The position numbers and the translations under genes are program-made. A stretch of 41,978 nucleotides of DNA from DAIDKA01 sp036489445 (GTDB lineage Bacteria > Pseudomonadota > Gammaproteobacteria > Steroidobacterales > Steroidobacteraceae): the NCBI GenBank assembly GCA_036489445.1, contig DASXFV010000051.1, forward strand, positions 1 to 41,978. The letters run 5' to 3'. The notes below the pieces were generated by a model. The model had not been told where the DNA came from, made no database searches, and saw only the letters and a list, made by a program, of their open reading frames with translations. This document shows, in pieces, positions 1-7,838 of the stretch (position 1 is its first letter; every line of letters starts with the position of its first letter).

Positions 1-438
1 CAGCGTGGCCACGTAAATTTTGTCTTTCCAATATGCGATGCCCCGAGGACCCCAGGAGAGGCGGAATTTCTTTCCCGCGACCTTGTAAACCTCGGGATCG
101 TAACGCCACAACAGTTTTCCGGTGCGCGCATCGACCGCATGCACGAGACTCTGATCGACGGTGAAATAGATCACTCCGTCCACTTCGAGCGGCACGGTGA
201 AGCCGTTGTGAACGCCTGGCAGGTCCAGCGACCAGGTCAGCCCGAGCCGACTCACGTTCCCGGCGTTGATCTGCTTCAGGGGGCTATCGTGCTGTTCACT
301 GTAGGTACGCCCGTAGGCGAGCCAGTTCCTGCCATCCTGGTCGTTGCCAATATCCTTGCCATCGTGAGATGCCGCGGCCGCGGGCTGCGCCGCGGACAGA
401 ATGGTAATGGCCGCCGCAATGACTAACAGGTTCTTCAT
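1..438 (-). CDS. PQQ-dependent dehydrogenase, N-terminal part (cut by window edge)
   Basis: Only the first 146 codons are present; the frame is still open at base 1. The protein starts with a Sec-type signal peptide (MKNLLVIAAAITILSAAQPA) and continues with the N-terminal propeller region of quinoprotein alcohol/glucose dehydrogenases: WLAYGRTYSEQ, SPLKQINAGNVSRLGLTW, then VDGVIYFTV and DARTGKLLWRYDP tryptophan-docking repeats. It lies 11 bases downstream of the next PQQ dehydrogenase on the same strand, so the two are probably co-transcribed. The match to the N-terminus of its neighbour (WMSYGRDYSEQRFSPLKQIG) indicates paralogues. Expected role: periplasmic oxidation of an alcohol or sugar with PQQ as cofactor. 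Substrate, and presence of a C-terminal haem domain, cannot be judged from this fragment. Confidence 0.9.
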   Translation of the reverse strand, partial: MKNLLVIAAAITILSAAQPAAAASHDGKDIGNDQDGRNWLAYGRTYSEQHDSPLKQINAGNVSRLGLTWSLDLPGVHNGFTVPLEVDGVIYFTVDQSLVHAVDARTGKLLWRYDPEVYKVAGKKFRLSWGPRGIAYWKDKIYVATL

Positions 439-449
439 GATTCCCGCTC

Positions 450-2621
450 TCAATCGCTATGGCCGCGTGGCGCAATCGGCGGCGGTCCGGACGGACGGTT
501 TTTCGCAGCGATCGCGGAGGACACCACGTAAGCCCGAATGGCTTCCGCGTCTCCCGGCTGTAACGCCTTCGCGAAAGAGACCATGCCGTTGGGCGTAAGC
601 GCCCCGTCTATGACAATGGCATTGAAGGCATCCGCGCTCTGAATGGCGCCCGCATAGCGCAGGTCCGGGAACATGCCGCGGCTTGAACCGTCGGTGCCGT
701 GGCAGGTGCTGCAGAACCGCCCGTAGATTTCCTCGCCATGACTGATCTGCACTGCGGTGCCAAACTGCGGCGGCGGATTGAGCACAGGCGCTGGAAACGG
801 CACCGCATCAGGCAGCTTGGCAGTTCCACCGAGCTTGTAGACCAGCAGGCGCGAATAGTTGGGTGCCCAGTAGCTGCCGGTCTGCCGGAACCCGGCAACG
901 ACCGCGACGTACTGCTCGCCGTCCACCCCATAGGTCATTGCGCCGGCGAGCGTGCCGGTCTGGGTTGGGGCACTCCACAGCTTCTGGCCGGTGTCGGCAC
1001 GATAGGCCGCGATCTCGTCATGTGAGTCCCCGGCAAAGACTAGTCCGCCCGCGGTAGCCACCGTCCCGCCGCCACGGCCGCCAGGGCCGTACGGGACGCG
1101 CCAGACTTCCTTCTGATTGACCGGGTCCCATGCCAACAGGAAACCGTCGTTCACGCGCAGCGCCTTCGGATTGCGCAGCATCTCGGCACTCTTCGCGAAA
1201 CTGATATACAGCTTCTGGCCCATCGGATTGTCGTTCTGATAAGCCATCACGAACGGATAACTGGACTCCATCGTCGGGATGTAGACCAGCCCAGTTTCCG
1301 GGCTGTAGGACATGGGATGCCAGCTGTGCGCTCCGCCGAAGTTCGGAACCTGGATGAAACCCTTGCCAGTGACGTCGTAACGCGCCGCGGGGTTCATGAT
1401 CGGGCGTCCGGTTTTCATGTCGATGCCGCGGGACCAGTTCAGGGGAACGATGGGCTTGGCCGAGATCAGCTGACCGCTCGCCGCGTCGAGCACATAGAAA
1501 TATCCGTCCTTCGGTGCCTGCATGACCACGTGACGCTGTTGACCGGCGATATTCAGGTCCGCCACAGTAATCTGGGACGTCGCAGTGTAGTCCCACGAGT
1601 CCCGCTGCACTTCCTGGTAATGCCAGACATACTCGCCAGTCTCGGGCTTCAGGGCGACGATGGACGACAGGAACAGATTGTCGCCCTTGCCCGGACTGCG
1701 GATTTTTGCAGGCCACGGACCGCCGTTGCCACCGCCGATGTACAGCAGGTCGAGTTTCGGGTCATAGGTCATGGCATCCCACGGGGTACCGCCACCGCCA
1801 CTCTTCGTCGGCCACTGCCCACCCGCGTCCCAGGTCTTGGCCGCCAATTCCGCCAGCGCCTTGTCCGAGGCCGCGCCGTCCACCGTGCCAGGCGCACCCG
1901 GAACCATGTAGAAGCGCCAGCGAAGCTTTCCGGTTTGCGCGTCATATGCGGACACATATCCGCGCACACTGAATTCTGCGCCGCCGTTACCGATGAGGAC
2001 CATGCCCTTCACCACACGGGGGGCTCCGGTGATGGCATAAGGCTTGCCGTGATCGATGGTGTAGACATCCCACACCGGTTTGCCCGTGGCGGCGTCCACC
2101 GCAATCAGGCGCCCGTCAATCGTACCGATATAGACCTTGCCGTCCCACACCGCCACGCCGCGGTTGACCACATCACAGCAGGCATTCACCGCCCATTCAC
2201 CCGGCACCTTGGGATCGAATTTCCACAACTGTTGGCCAGATTTGGCGTCAAAGGCGTAGATCTTGCTCCACGCGGTCGTCACGTACAGGACGCCGTCGAC
2301 GACAATCGGCGTGGACTCCTGCCCGCGTCGCGTGTCGAAGTCCCCATACCACGCCAGCCCCAGCTGACCCACATTATCGACGCCGATTTGCTTCAACGGG
2401 CTGAAGCGCTGCTCGGAATAATCACGCCCGTAGGACATCCATTCGTTGGCGTTTGCCGGGTCGTTTGCAGCGAGTAGTCGCGTTGCATCGACGGCCGCGA
2501 AGCGCCTTTGAGCCTTGGGAGCGGGAGGCGCAGCCGCGGAAATTGGGGCACCGTGCCCACACCCCGCCAGCAACGCCACCGCAATACAAAGACAGGAGAC
2601 TCGCACCGCTGGTTCAAACAC
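450..2621 (-). CDS. PQQ-dependent alcohol dehydrogenase with C-terminal cytochrome c domain (quinohaemoprotein)
   Basis: A 723-aa quinohaemoprotein of the type II alcohol dehydrogenase kind. It would oxidise alcohols in the periplasm using PQQ and pass electrons through its own haem c. Start is GTG, preceded by a GAGGGGG ribosome site. The N-terminus carries a lipobox (LLAG-C, Cys21), so it is probably a lipoprotein. The PQQ propeller follows, with the vicinal disulfide Cys148-Cys149 (NACCD) typical of PQQ alcohol dehydrogenases and repeated DAATGKPVWD/DAASGQLI motifs. The C-terminal haem domain has CSTCH at about residues 637-641 and a likely Met ligand in NGMVSF near 679. Length fits the family (about 700 aa). 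A second PQQ dehydrogenase gene follows 11 bases downstream. The exact substrate is unknown. Confidence 0.93.
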   Translation of the reverse strand: MFEPAVRVSCLCIAVALLAGCGHGAPISAAAPPAPKAQRRFAAVDATRLLAANDPANANEWMSYGRDYSEQRFSPLKQIGVDNVGQLGLAWYGDFDTRRGQESTPIVVDGVLYVTTAWSKIYAFDAKSGQQLWKFDPKVPGEWAVNACCDVVNRGVAVWDGKVYIGTIDGRLIAVDAATGKPVWDVYTIDHGKPYAITGAPRVVKGMVLIGNGGAEFSVRGYVSAYDAQTGKLRWRFYMVPGAPGTVDGAASDKALAELAAKTWDAGGQWPTKSGGGGTPWDAMTYDPKLDLLYIGGGNGGPWPAKIRSPGKGDNLFLSSIVALKPETGEYVWHYQEVQRDSWDYTATSQITVADLNIAGQQRHVVMQAPKDGYFYVLDAASGQLISAKPIVPLNWSRGIDMKTGRPIMNPAARYDVTGKGFIQVPNFGGAHSWHPMSYSPETGLVYIPTMESSYPFVMAYQNDNPMGQKLYISFAKSAEMLRNPKALRVNDGFLLAWDPVNQKEVWRVPYGPGGRGGGTVATAGGLVFAGDSHDEIAAYRADTGQKLWSAPTQTGTLAGAMTYGVDGEQYVAVVAGFRQTGSYWAPNYSRLLVYKLGGTAKLPDAVPFPAPVLNPPPQFGTAVQISHGEEIYGRFCSTCHGTDGSSRGMFPDLRYAGAIQSADAFNAIVIDGALTPNGMVSFAKALQPGDAEAIRAYVVSSAIAAKNRPSGPPPIAPRGHSD

Positions 2622-2882
2622 GAAGTATCCCCCTCAGGACTACTGATCAATAGGTCGGTGGCAGTGTCCTGCGCACGCGAGCGACTCTAGCGGAGGCCTT
2701 GCAGGGAATACAGGGAAGGAATCCCGATCTAATGTGGCTGAACAATTGGGTCGGTCTGCGCAGGCGACACCGGCACAGGACCGCCTGTGCGCCAGAACCC
2801 GCCCAAGCTTGCATATCCGACGGGTGGGAGCATGATCGATCGCATCGACACTCCAAGTGTCCCTTCCATCTGGAGCATCGAC

Positions 2883-3224
2883 ATGTCACGTACACCGTCC
2901 GTCTCTATTACCCTCGCGTTCTGCGCATTCCTGGGGATGTTGCTCGCTCCGCAAATAGTCTCCGCAGATACCCCCAGCGCCGTGGTGTCCAAGTACGACA
3001 AGGACAACGACCATACTTTGGACCTCGCAGAAGTGAAGGCTGCGGCGAGCGCGCGGTTCGACCGGCTCAATAAGGATGCCGACAGCACTTTGGACATGCG
3101 GGAGGTCAAGGGAGTGATCGGAGCGAAGGCATTCGCGGCCGCCGATACCGACCACGATGGCACTTTGAGCGCCAAAGAATTGAGTTCGAAGACCGGTCAA
3201 AAATTGAAACGTCTGATCGACTGA
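2883..3224 (+). CDS. Small exported EF-hand protein
   Basis: A 113-aa protein with a signal peptide (MSRTPSVSITLAFCAFLGML, cleavage probably after VSA) followed by three EF-hand loops: DKDNDHTLDLAE, NKDADSTLDMRE and DTDHDGTLSAKE. Each has Asp/Asn at positions 1, 3 and 5 and Glu at 12, so calcium binding is plausible. Only the third loop has the usual Gly at position 6. In-frame ATGs exist upstream at 2832 and before; 2883 is preferred because it places the signal peptide at the N-terminus. It is transcribed alone, away from the PQQ dehydrogenases. The 2622-2882 stretch upstream holds no other gene that I can support; it should contain the promoters of both directions. The role (calcium sensing or buffering in the periplasm) is inferred. 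Confidence 0.8.
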   Translation: MSRTPSVSITLAFCAFLGMLLAPQIVSADTPSAVVSKYDKDNDHTLDLAEVKAAASARFDRLNKDADSTLDMREVKGVIGAKAFAAADTDHDGTLSAKELSSKTGQKLKRLID

Positions 3225-3230
3225 TCAGTA

Positions 3231-3626
3231 TCACACCGTAGTCTGCCGCAGTGCCTGATCGGCCAGGAACAGGTCGGTCAGCAGCGCGCGTACGTGGATG
3301 GACGCGTTCAGGTTGTCGATCAGCTGCGAACCGATCGTGCTGCAGTTGAGAGTGAACGCAAGGGCGCCGCGGGCTTTGAGAGCATCGTCGCGGACTGCAT
3401 CAATGAAAGCGCTGGCGTCGTGGCGCTGCGCGCCGCCCTCGACATTGATGGTTGCGGTGAGGAAACGCTCCAGTCCCTCCAGGGCATCGTGCATCCCCAG
3501 CAGCGTGCTGCGCACCTCGCTTCCCGCGTCGCTCCTGCGGCCTTGTGCGGCGAAGGCCAGCAGGTATTCATAGCCGCGTTCGATGATGTCGATGCGGCGG
3601 GCCAGCTGCGCGTGTTGTTCCGTCAC
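3231..3626 (-). CDS. Helical protein of unknown function, last gene of the Mo-hydroxylase operon
   Basis: A 131-aa soluble, predominantly helical protein without signal peptide or membrane segment; I do not recognise the family. It starts with GTG and overlaps the stop of the cytochrome b gene by 4 bases (GTGA), so it is probably translationally coupled. The N-terminal part (AQLARRIDIIERGYEYLLAF) and the centre (LLGMHDALEGLERFLTATI) look like amphipathic helices suited to a bundle. Its position at the end of a molybdenum-hydroxylase/cytochrome b operon makes a role in assembly or regulation of that enzyme possible, but nothing in the sequence proves it. Confidence 0.7.
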   Translation of the reverse strand: MTEQHAQLARRIDIIERGYEYLLAFAAQGRRSDAGSEVRSTLLGMHDALEGLERFLTATINVEGGAQRHDASAFIDAVRDDALKARGALAFTLNCSTIGSQLIDNLNASIHVRALLTDLFLADQALRQTTV

Positions 3627-4249
3627 GTGAGGTGCTTCTGGCCTGCGCGGATGCCGGCGACGCGGGCGCGCTGCTCGCCGCGGGACATCCAGCCGGTGAT
3701 CATGGCACGCAGGTACATGCGGTTATCAGGGATGAGCCCAAAGTACACATGCACGATCACCAGCGTGACGGCGCTGAGGGCCGCCAGGCCGTGCACGACG
3801 TAGATGACGCCCCAGGTGTCCGCGCCGAACAGGTACGGATCGCGCACCAGCAGGGGTGTCCTGATCTTCTTCAGCATCAATACGCCGGTGATTACCGCGC
3901 ACAGCACCATGACCGTCATGGCGTGATGCATCAGTTTCTGCGCAACTGAATACTTGCCGACCTGGTGCGCGCGCAATTCTGCGATGCTGAACCACATGCT
4001 GCGCAAACGCCGCCAAACGACGGAACGCAGCAGATGAAAGATCACCAGAGCCACCAGCGCGAGCCCGGTGATCCAGTGAATGCCGACCCAAGCGAACTGC
4101 ACCCCCATGTGCGGGAGCAGCCCCGTGGCCATCAGCGTCAGGACGCAGACTGCCGTGAGCCAATGGAACAGCCGATCCACGCCGGCGTGCCGCAACACAC
4201 GATCAGAACGCGCCGGAATTTCAGCCATCCGGTCTGCAGCGACGGCCAT
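3623..4249 (-). CDS. b-type cytochrome membrane subunit (cytochrome b561 / formate dehydrogenase gamma-like)
   Basis: A 208-aa integral membrane protein with about four hydrophobic segments and His residues placed as haem b ligands: RLFHWLTAVCVLTLMATG, GIHWITGLALVALVIFHLLR, KLMHHAMTVMVLCAVITG and YVVHGLAALSAVTLVIVHVY. This is the pattern of cytochrome b561/FdnI-type electron-transfer subunits. The frame is open further upstream, but ATG 4249 (MAVAADRMAEIP) is chosen because the upstream extension is Arg/Pro-rich and overlaps the small membrane-peptide gene. It begins 2 bases after that gene stops. In this operon it probably receives electrons from the molybdenum hydroxylase and hands them to quinone. 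The 3' end overlaps the next gene by 4 bases. Confidence 0.87.
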   Translation of the reverse strand: MAVAADRMAEIPARSDRVLRHAGVDRLFHWLTAVCVLTLMATGLLPHMGVQFAWVGIHWITGLALVALVIFHLLRSVVWRRLRSMWFSIAELRAHQVGKYSVAQKLMHHAMTVMVLCAVITGVLMLKKIRTPLLVRDPYLFGADTWGVIYVVHGLAALSAVTLVIVHVYFGLIPDNRMYLRAMITGWMSRGEQRARVAGIRAGQKHLT

Positions 4250-4251
4250 GC

Positions 4252-4401
4252 TCAGGCGCTCCGGGGGCGCAGGGTGCGGTAGATGGCGTGCCCGATGATC
4301 ACCGCGGCACCGAGGCCTACGGCAACCCAGATCAGGTGCCAGGAGACGCCCTCGAGAACGGGGCGGCCCCAAACGTCATGACCCATGCGGAAGATTTCCA
4401 T
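4252..4401 (-). CDS. 49-aa single-span membrane peptide in the Mo-hydroxylase operon
   Basis: A short gene that automated calling may miss. It runs from ATG at 4401 to TGA at 4254-4252, with a GAGGT-like ribosome site about 8 bases upstream. The product starts MEIFRMGHDVWGRPVLEG, has one hydrophobic segment (HLIWVAVGLGAAVIIGHAIY) and ends with the basic tail RTLRPRSA, predicting an N-out/C-in single-pass membrane peptide. It sits 27 bases after the FAD-subunit gene and 2 bases before the cytochrome b gene, so it is in the operon. The role is inferred: a small structural subunit helping the soluble hydroxylase dock on the cytochrome. I know no name for it. Confidence 0.72.
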   Translation of the reverse strand: MEIFRMGHDVWGRPVLEGVSWHLIWVAVGLGAAVIIGHAIYRTLRPRSA

Positions 4402-4428
4402 TGCTTGCGACCTCGGTATGAGTGGCTC

Positions 4429-5430
4429 TCAGGCCCCCTCGGGCCGCAGCGCGCGGCGCACGAGATTCTCCATCAGTGATACTTTGAATCGGTTGAAATT
4501 CAGAGGTGTGGCTCCGTGGACCGCGATCTGGCCGGCATGCTGGGCGGTGGCCTCATTGTGCGGCTGGCCGATCACGGCCTGTTCAACCGCTGGCAACCGG
4601 CGCGGCACGCATTCGACCGCGCCGCAGACCACCCGCGCGCGCGTGATGAGTCCGTGCTCCACGACCAGGGCTGCAGCAACGCTGACCAGGGCGAAGTCCC
4701 ACGAATTACGGTCGGCGACCTTCTCAAAGTAAAACCGGGCGCCCGCCCAGTCCTTGGGGTATTGCACCGCGACCAGCACTTCGCCTGGGTGCAGGGCCGT
4801 CATGCGCGTGATGTCATCGGCCGGCCCGACGAAGAACTGCTCCGTGGCCAGGGTTCGCTCGCCCCCGGAGCCGCGGATCACCATGCGGGCGTCGAGCGCC
4901 ATGGAGGCCGTGGCCGTGTCCGAGGGGGAGACGGCGACGCAACGGCTGGCTCCAAACAGGCAATGCTCGCGATTCATCCCCTGGGGCGTGTCGGCGTAGC
5001 AGGTATTGCCGCCCGCCCGGTAACAGCTGACGCCGAAGCGGTAGTACCAGCAGCGTGCGTCCTGGCACAGATTCCCCCCGAGGGTGCCGCTGTTGCGGAT
5101 CTGTGGGCTGGCCACGCGTCCGGCGGCCGTCGCCAGCAGCGAGTATCGCGCACGTACCGGCTCGGATTGCTCGATGTCCGCCAACTTGGTCAGGGCCCCG
5201 ATCTCGAGTCCTGTCGCGGTCTCGCGGATGCCGTAGAGCTCCTTGATGCCCGCCAGATCGATGACGGCAGCCGGGCGCTTGTTGCGGTCCTTGAACCAGT
5301 CAAGGGAGTCATTGCCGCCGGCCAGGAACCAGGCGCCGGGGCCGACGGCTCGAGCCAGATCGATCGCCCCCTGCACGCTGTCGGGCTGGTAGAGCTCGAA
5401 GTGGGGCATCATGTCGCGGTGCATGCTCAT
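4429..5430 (-). CDS. FAD-binding subunit of a xanthine-dehydrogenase-family molybdenum hydroxylase, with extra cysteine cluster
   Basis: A 333-aa CoxM/PaoB-type subunit. The FAD-binding signatures are AGGNDSLDWFKDRNKRP (about residues 38-53) and NSGTLGGNLCQDARCWYYR (about 113-131). Between and after them lie Cys122, 127, 136 and 144, the insertion that in PaoB-like subunits binds an additional [4Fe-4S] cluster; Cys157 and Cys164 follow, before the SPSD motif. ATG 5430 is chosen because it lies 2 bases after the Mo-subunit stop and gives a normal N-terminus (PHFELYQPDS); a longer in-frame extension would overlap that gene. The subunit relays electrons from the [2Fe-2S] subunit, here probably on to the membrane cytochrome b encoded downstream. 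Confidence 0.92.
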   Translation of the reverse strand: MSMHRDMMPHFELYQPDSVQGAIDLARAVGPGAWFLAGGNDSLDWFKDRNKRPAAVIDLAGIKELYGIRETATGLEIGALTKLADIEQSEPVRARYSLLATAAGRVASPQIRNSGTLGGNLCQDARCWYYRFGVSCYRAGGNTCYADTPQGMNREHCLFGASRCVAVSPSDTATASMALDARMVIRGSGGERTLATEQFFVGPADDITRMTALHPGEVLVAVQYPKDWAGARFYFEKVADRNSWDFALVSVAAALVVEHGLITRARVVCGAVECVPRRLPAVEQAVIGQPHNEATAQHAGQIAVHGATPLNFNRFKVSLMENLVRRALRPEGA

Positions 5431-5432
5431 GG

Positions 5433-7838
5433 CTAGTCCGTGTTCACCTGCAGCGGCGAGTGTGCCGCCGGCTGATTCATCGCAACGTTCAACACCATGT
5501 CGATCTTCACCGGCGTGCGGTTGAACACATGACCACCCAAGGCATCCGAGATCGCGCAAATCACGGCCGAGGCGGCGGCTCCCAAGGGCGGCTCGCCGAT
5601 GCCCTTGGTGCCCATCGGGCTGGTGGGGTCCGGTTTGTTCACCCAGTCGACATTCAGCTGCCCCGGTACGTCCAGATAAGTGGCCGGCCGCGCCTGGTAC
5701 AGCCCCACATGCCCCGGTAGGCCGTTCTGCGGATCAAATATAAGGTGCTCCAGAGTGCCAATGCTGATGCCCTGCACCGTCGCGCCCTTGAGCTGCGTGG
5801 CCAGACCCATGGGATGAATCACCGTGCCGCAGTCCCCGACATTGAGGATGTCGATGATGCGATGCTGGCCGGTCTCCAGGTCCACCTCCACTTCCGCGAA
5901 GGCGCAGGCGAACGCCGCAGTCTCCCCGCCCACCGGCAGGGTGTCCTTGGCCACGCCAATCAAACCGCTGCCGGCGAGCGCGGTGGCCGACGTTCGCGTC
6001 ATGGGATTGATGTCATGCGGCAGTTCGAAGCCTGCATACTTACCGGCCAGCTGTACGGCGCGCTGCGCCACTGCGGCATAGGTCATGCTGCGGTGAGGGT
6101 GCCCCTTGGCGAAGATGCGGGTACCGTCGATTTCATAGTCATCGGGGTGGCCGCCCAGGTCGCGGACGGCGATCTCCTTCATCTTGGTCAAGGCGTCCAT
6201 GGCGGCCACATAGTTGGTCCGAGCCATGGTGAAAGAGGTGTTGCTGCCGAACTGGCCGATGTTCCACGGCAGGTGTTTGCGCGAATCGCCGCGCTCCACG
6301 ATGCAGTTCTCCCAGTCGTACTGCAGTACTTCGGCGGCGATGCGCGCCGTGCCGGAATGGGAAAAGGTGCCGAGATTGCCGACACCGGTGTGGATGTGCA
6401 GTTTGCCGTCGGGAGTAATACGTACCAAGCCGTCGAAGCCGTTGAAGCCCGCGGGGTGGTAGGCCTGCCCAATACCGATGCCGGTCACCTTGGACCCGTG
6501 GCGCTGACCACTGCGGCTCACTCGCTCGGTCCAGCCGAAGCGCGCCGCACCTTTCTGCTGCGCATCACGCAGGTATGAACTGGTCACGTTGCGGCGGTTC
6601 GAGCCGACCTTCGAGCCGGTTTGCGGCGCATTGATGTTCCGCAGCTGCAGGCGGTCGATCTTGAGGTCGCGGGCCGCGCGATCCATGAGCGGTTCCAGTA
6701 TGCAGGCGATCTGGTTCTCGCCGGGCCCACGCTGCGCGGAACGCGTGGGCGTATTGGTATAGACAGGGATGCCACGCCAGCGCATGGCGAGCGGCTGATA
6801 TACCACCGAGAGTGCATCCGCCGCATTGCGAAAGTCTATGAAGCCGTTGTACGCACCGCTCTCCTGCACGATGTACAGGTCGGCAGCCAGCAGGCGCCCG
6901 TCGGCACCGAAACCGAGCTTGACGCGTCCCTGGAAGCCGTTACGCGCGTGGCCGATGTAGTACTCCTCGGCGCGGCTGACCCGCATCATGACCGGGCGTT
7001 TCAGCTTGCGGGCCATGAGCGCGGGGATGGCCATGCTGGGAAAGGCGGCGCCCTTGGAGCCGAAGCCACCGCCGCAAAATTCGGAGATATAGACCAGCTC
7101 ATCGGGCTTGATACCGATGTACTGCGCGAGGCCGGGTACGACAAAGGACTGGCTCTGGGTGGAGCCGTGTACGAAGCATTTGCCGTTCTGCCAATAAGCA
7201 AAGGTGGTGCGCGGTTCCAGGCTGTGGTGGGAATTGCTCGCCGTCACGAAACTGTCGTCGTAGACGACTTTGGACTGAGCGAACCCGGCTTCCACATCGC
7301 CATAAGACCAGTCTTCGGCGGACTTGCCCAGCGGCAGCGTGCCGGGCCGCGCCCGTTCGAAATCTTCGCGGGTCCACTTCAGCGATTGCAGCTTCAGGCC
7401 CTGCGCGCCCACATTGTTGCCATCCGCGCGGGCATCCGGGCCGTCCGGATGCAAGCTGCGCAACGGATCCACGACGAATGGCAGCGGTTCCAGATCAAGC
7501 TTGATCAGATCGATCGCATCCTGCGCAGTGGTCTCGTCCACGGCTGCGACCGCCAGGATGGGGGCACCGACGTACTGTGGCTCATCGGTGAGGATGGGAG
7601 GATCCGGCTCCTGGACCGGCGTCACCTCGCTGGGCAGCAGCACGCCGAGTACGCCGGGGAGAGCCAATGCCGCAGTCGCATCGATGGCCCGCACCCGTGC
7701 ATGGGGCAGCGGGCTGGTCAGCATGCGACAGAACACCATGCCATCGGCGCGGAAGTCCTCGGCGTACTTGGCCGTACCTGTAACCTTGGCGAAGACATCC
7801 GGGGGCGTGAAATCCTGTCCCAGCAGTTTGTAAGTCAT
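5433..7838 (-). CDS. Molybdopterin-binding catalytic subunit of a xanthine-dehydrogenase-family (aldehyde oxidoreductase-like) enzyme
   Basis: An 801-aa catalytic subunit. Family motifs are present: KVTGTAKYAEDF near the N-terminus, FCGGGFGSKGAAF (about 254-266) and RSAQRGPGENQ (about 366-376) at the molybdenum cofactor, NVGDCGTVIHP, and KGIGEPPLGAAAS with the expected catalytic Glu near residue 749. It has no signal peptide, so it would be exported by hitchhiking on the Tat signal of the FeS subunit. ATG 7838 overlaps the FeS-subunit stop by 4 bases (ATGA); an upstream extension in frame would run into that gene. Reaction: hydroxylation of an aldehyde or N-heterocycle with water as oxygen source. 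The substrate cannot be read from the sequence. Gene order FeS-Mo-FAD differs from paoABC. Confidence 0.93.
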   Translation of the reverse strand: MTYKLLGQDFTPPDVFAKVTGTAKYAEDFRADGMVFCRMLTSPLPHARVRAIDATAALALPGVLGVLLPSEVTPVQEPDPPILTDEPQYVGAPILAVAAVDETTAQDAIDLIKLDLEPLPFVVDPLRSLHPDGPDARADGNNVGAQGLKLQSLKWTREDFERARPGTLPLGKSAEDWSYGDVEAGFAQSKVVYDDSFVTASNSHHSLEPRTTFAYWQNGKCFVHGSTQSQSFVVPGLAQYIGIKPDELVYISEFCGGGFGSKGAAFPSMAIPALMARKLKRPVMMRVSRAEEYYIGHARNGFQGRVKLGFGADGRLLAADLYIVQESGAYNGFIDFRNAADALSVVYQPLAMRWRGIPVYTNTPTRSAQRGPGENQIACILEPLMDRAARDLKIDRLQLRNINAPQTGSKVGSNRRNVTSSYLRDAQQKGAARFGWTERVSRSGQRHGSKVTGIGIGQAYHPAGFNGFDGLVRITPDGKLHIHTGVGNLGTFSHSGTARIAAEVLQYDWENCIVERGDSRKHLPWNIGQFGSNTSFTMARTNYVAAMDALTKMKEIAVRDLGGHPDDYEIDGTRIFAKGHPHRSMTYAAVAQRAVQLAGKYAGFELPHDINPMTRTSATALAGSGLIGVAKDTLPVGGETAAFACAFAEVEVDLETGQHRIIDILNVGDCGTVIHPMGLATQLKGATVQGISIGTLEHLIFDPQNGLPGHVGLYQARPATYLDVPGQLNVDWVNKPDPTSPMGTKGIGEPPLGAAASAVICAISDALGGHVFNRTPVKIDMVLNVAMNQPAAHSPLQVNTD

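Noticed and set aside
1317..2477. Long open frame on the plus strand opposite the PQQ dehydrogenase
   Set aside because: Antisense shadow of a GC-rich gene; the product has no family motif and the minus strand encodes a clear quinohaemoprotein.
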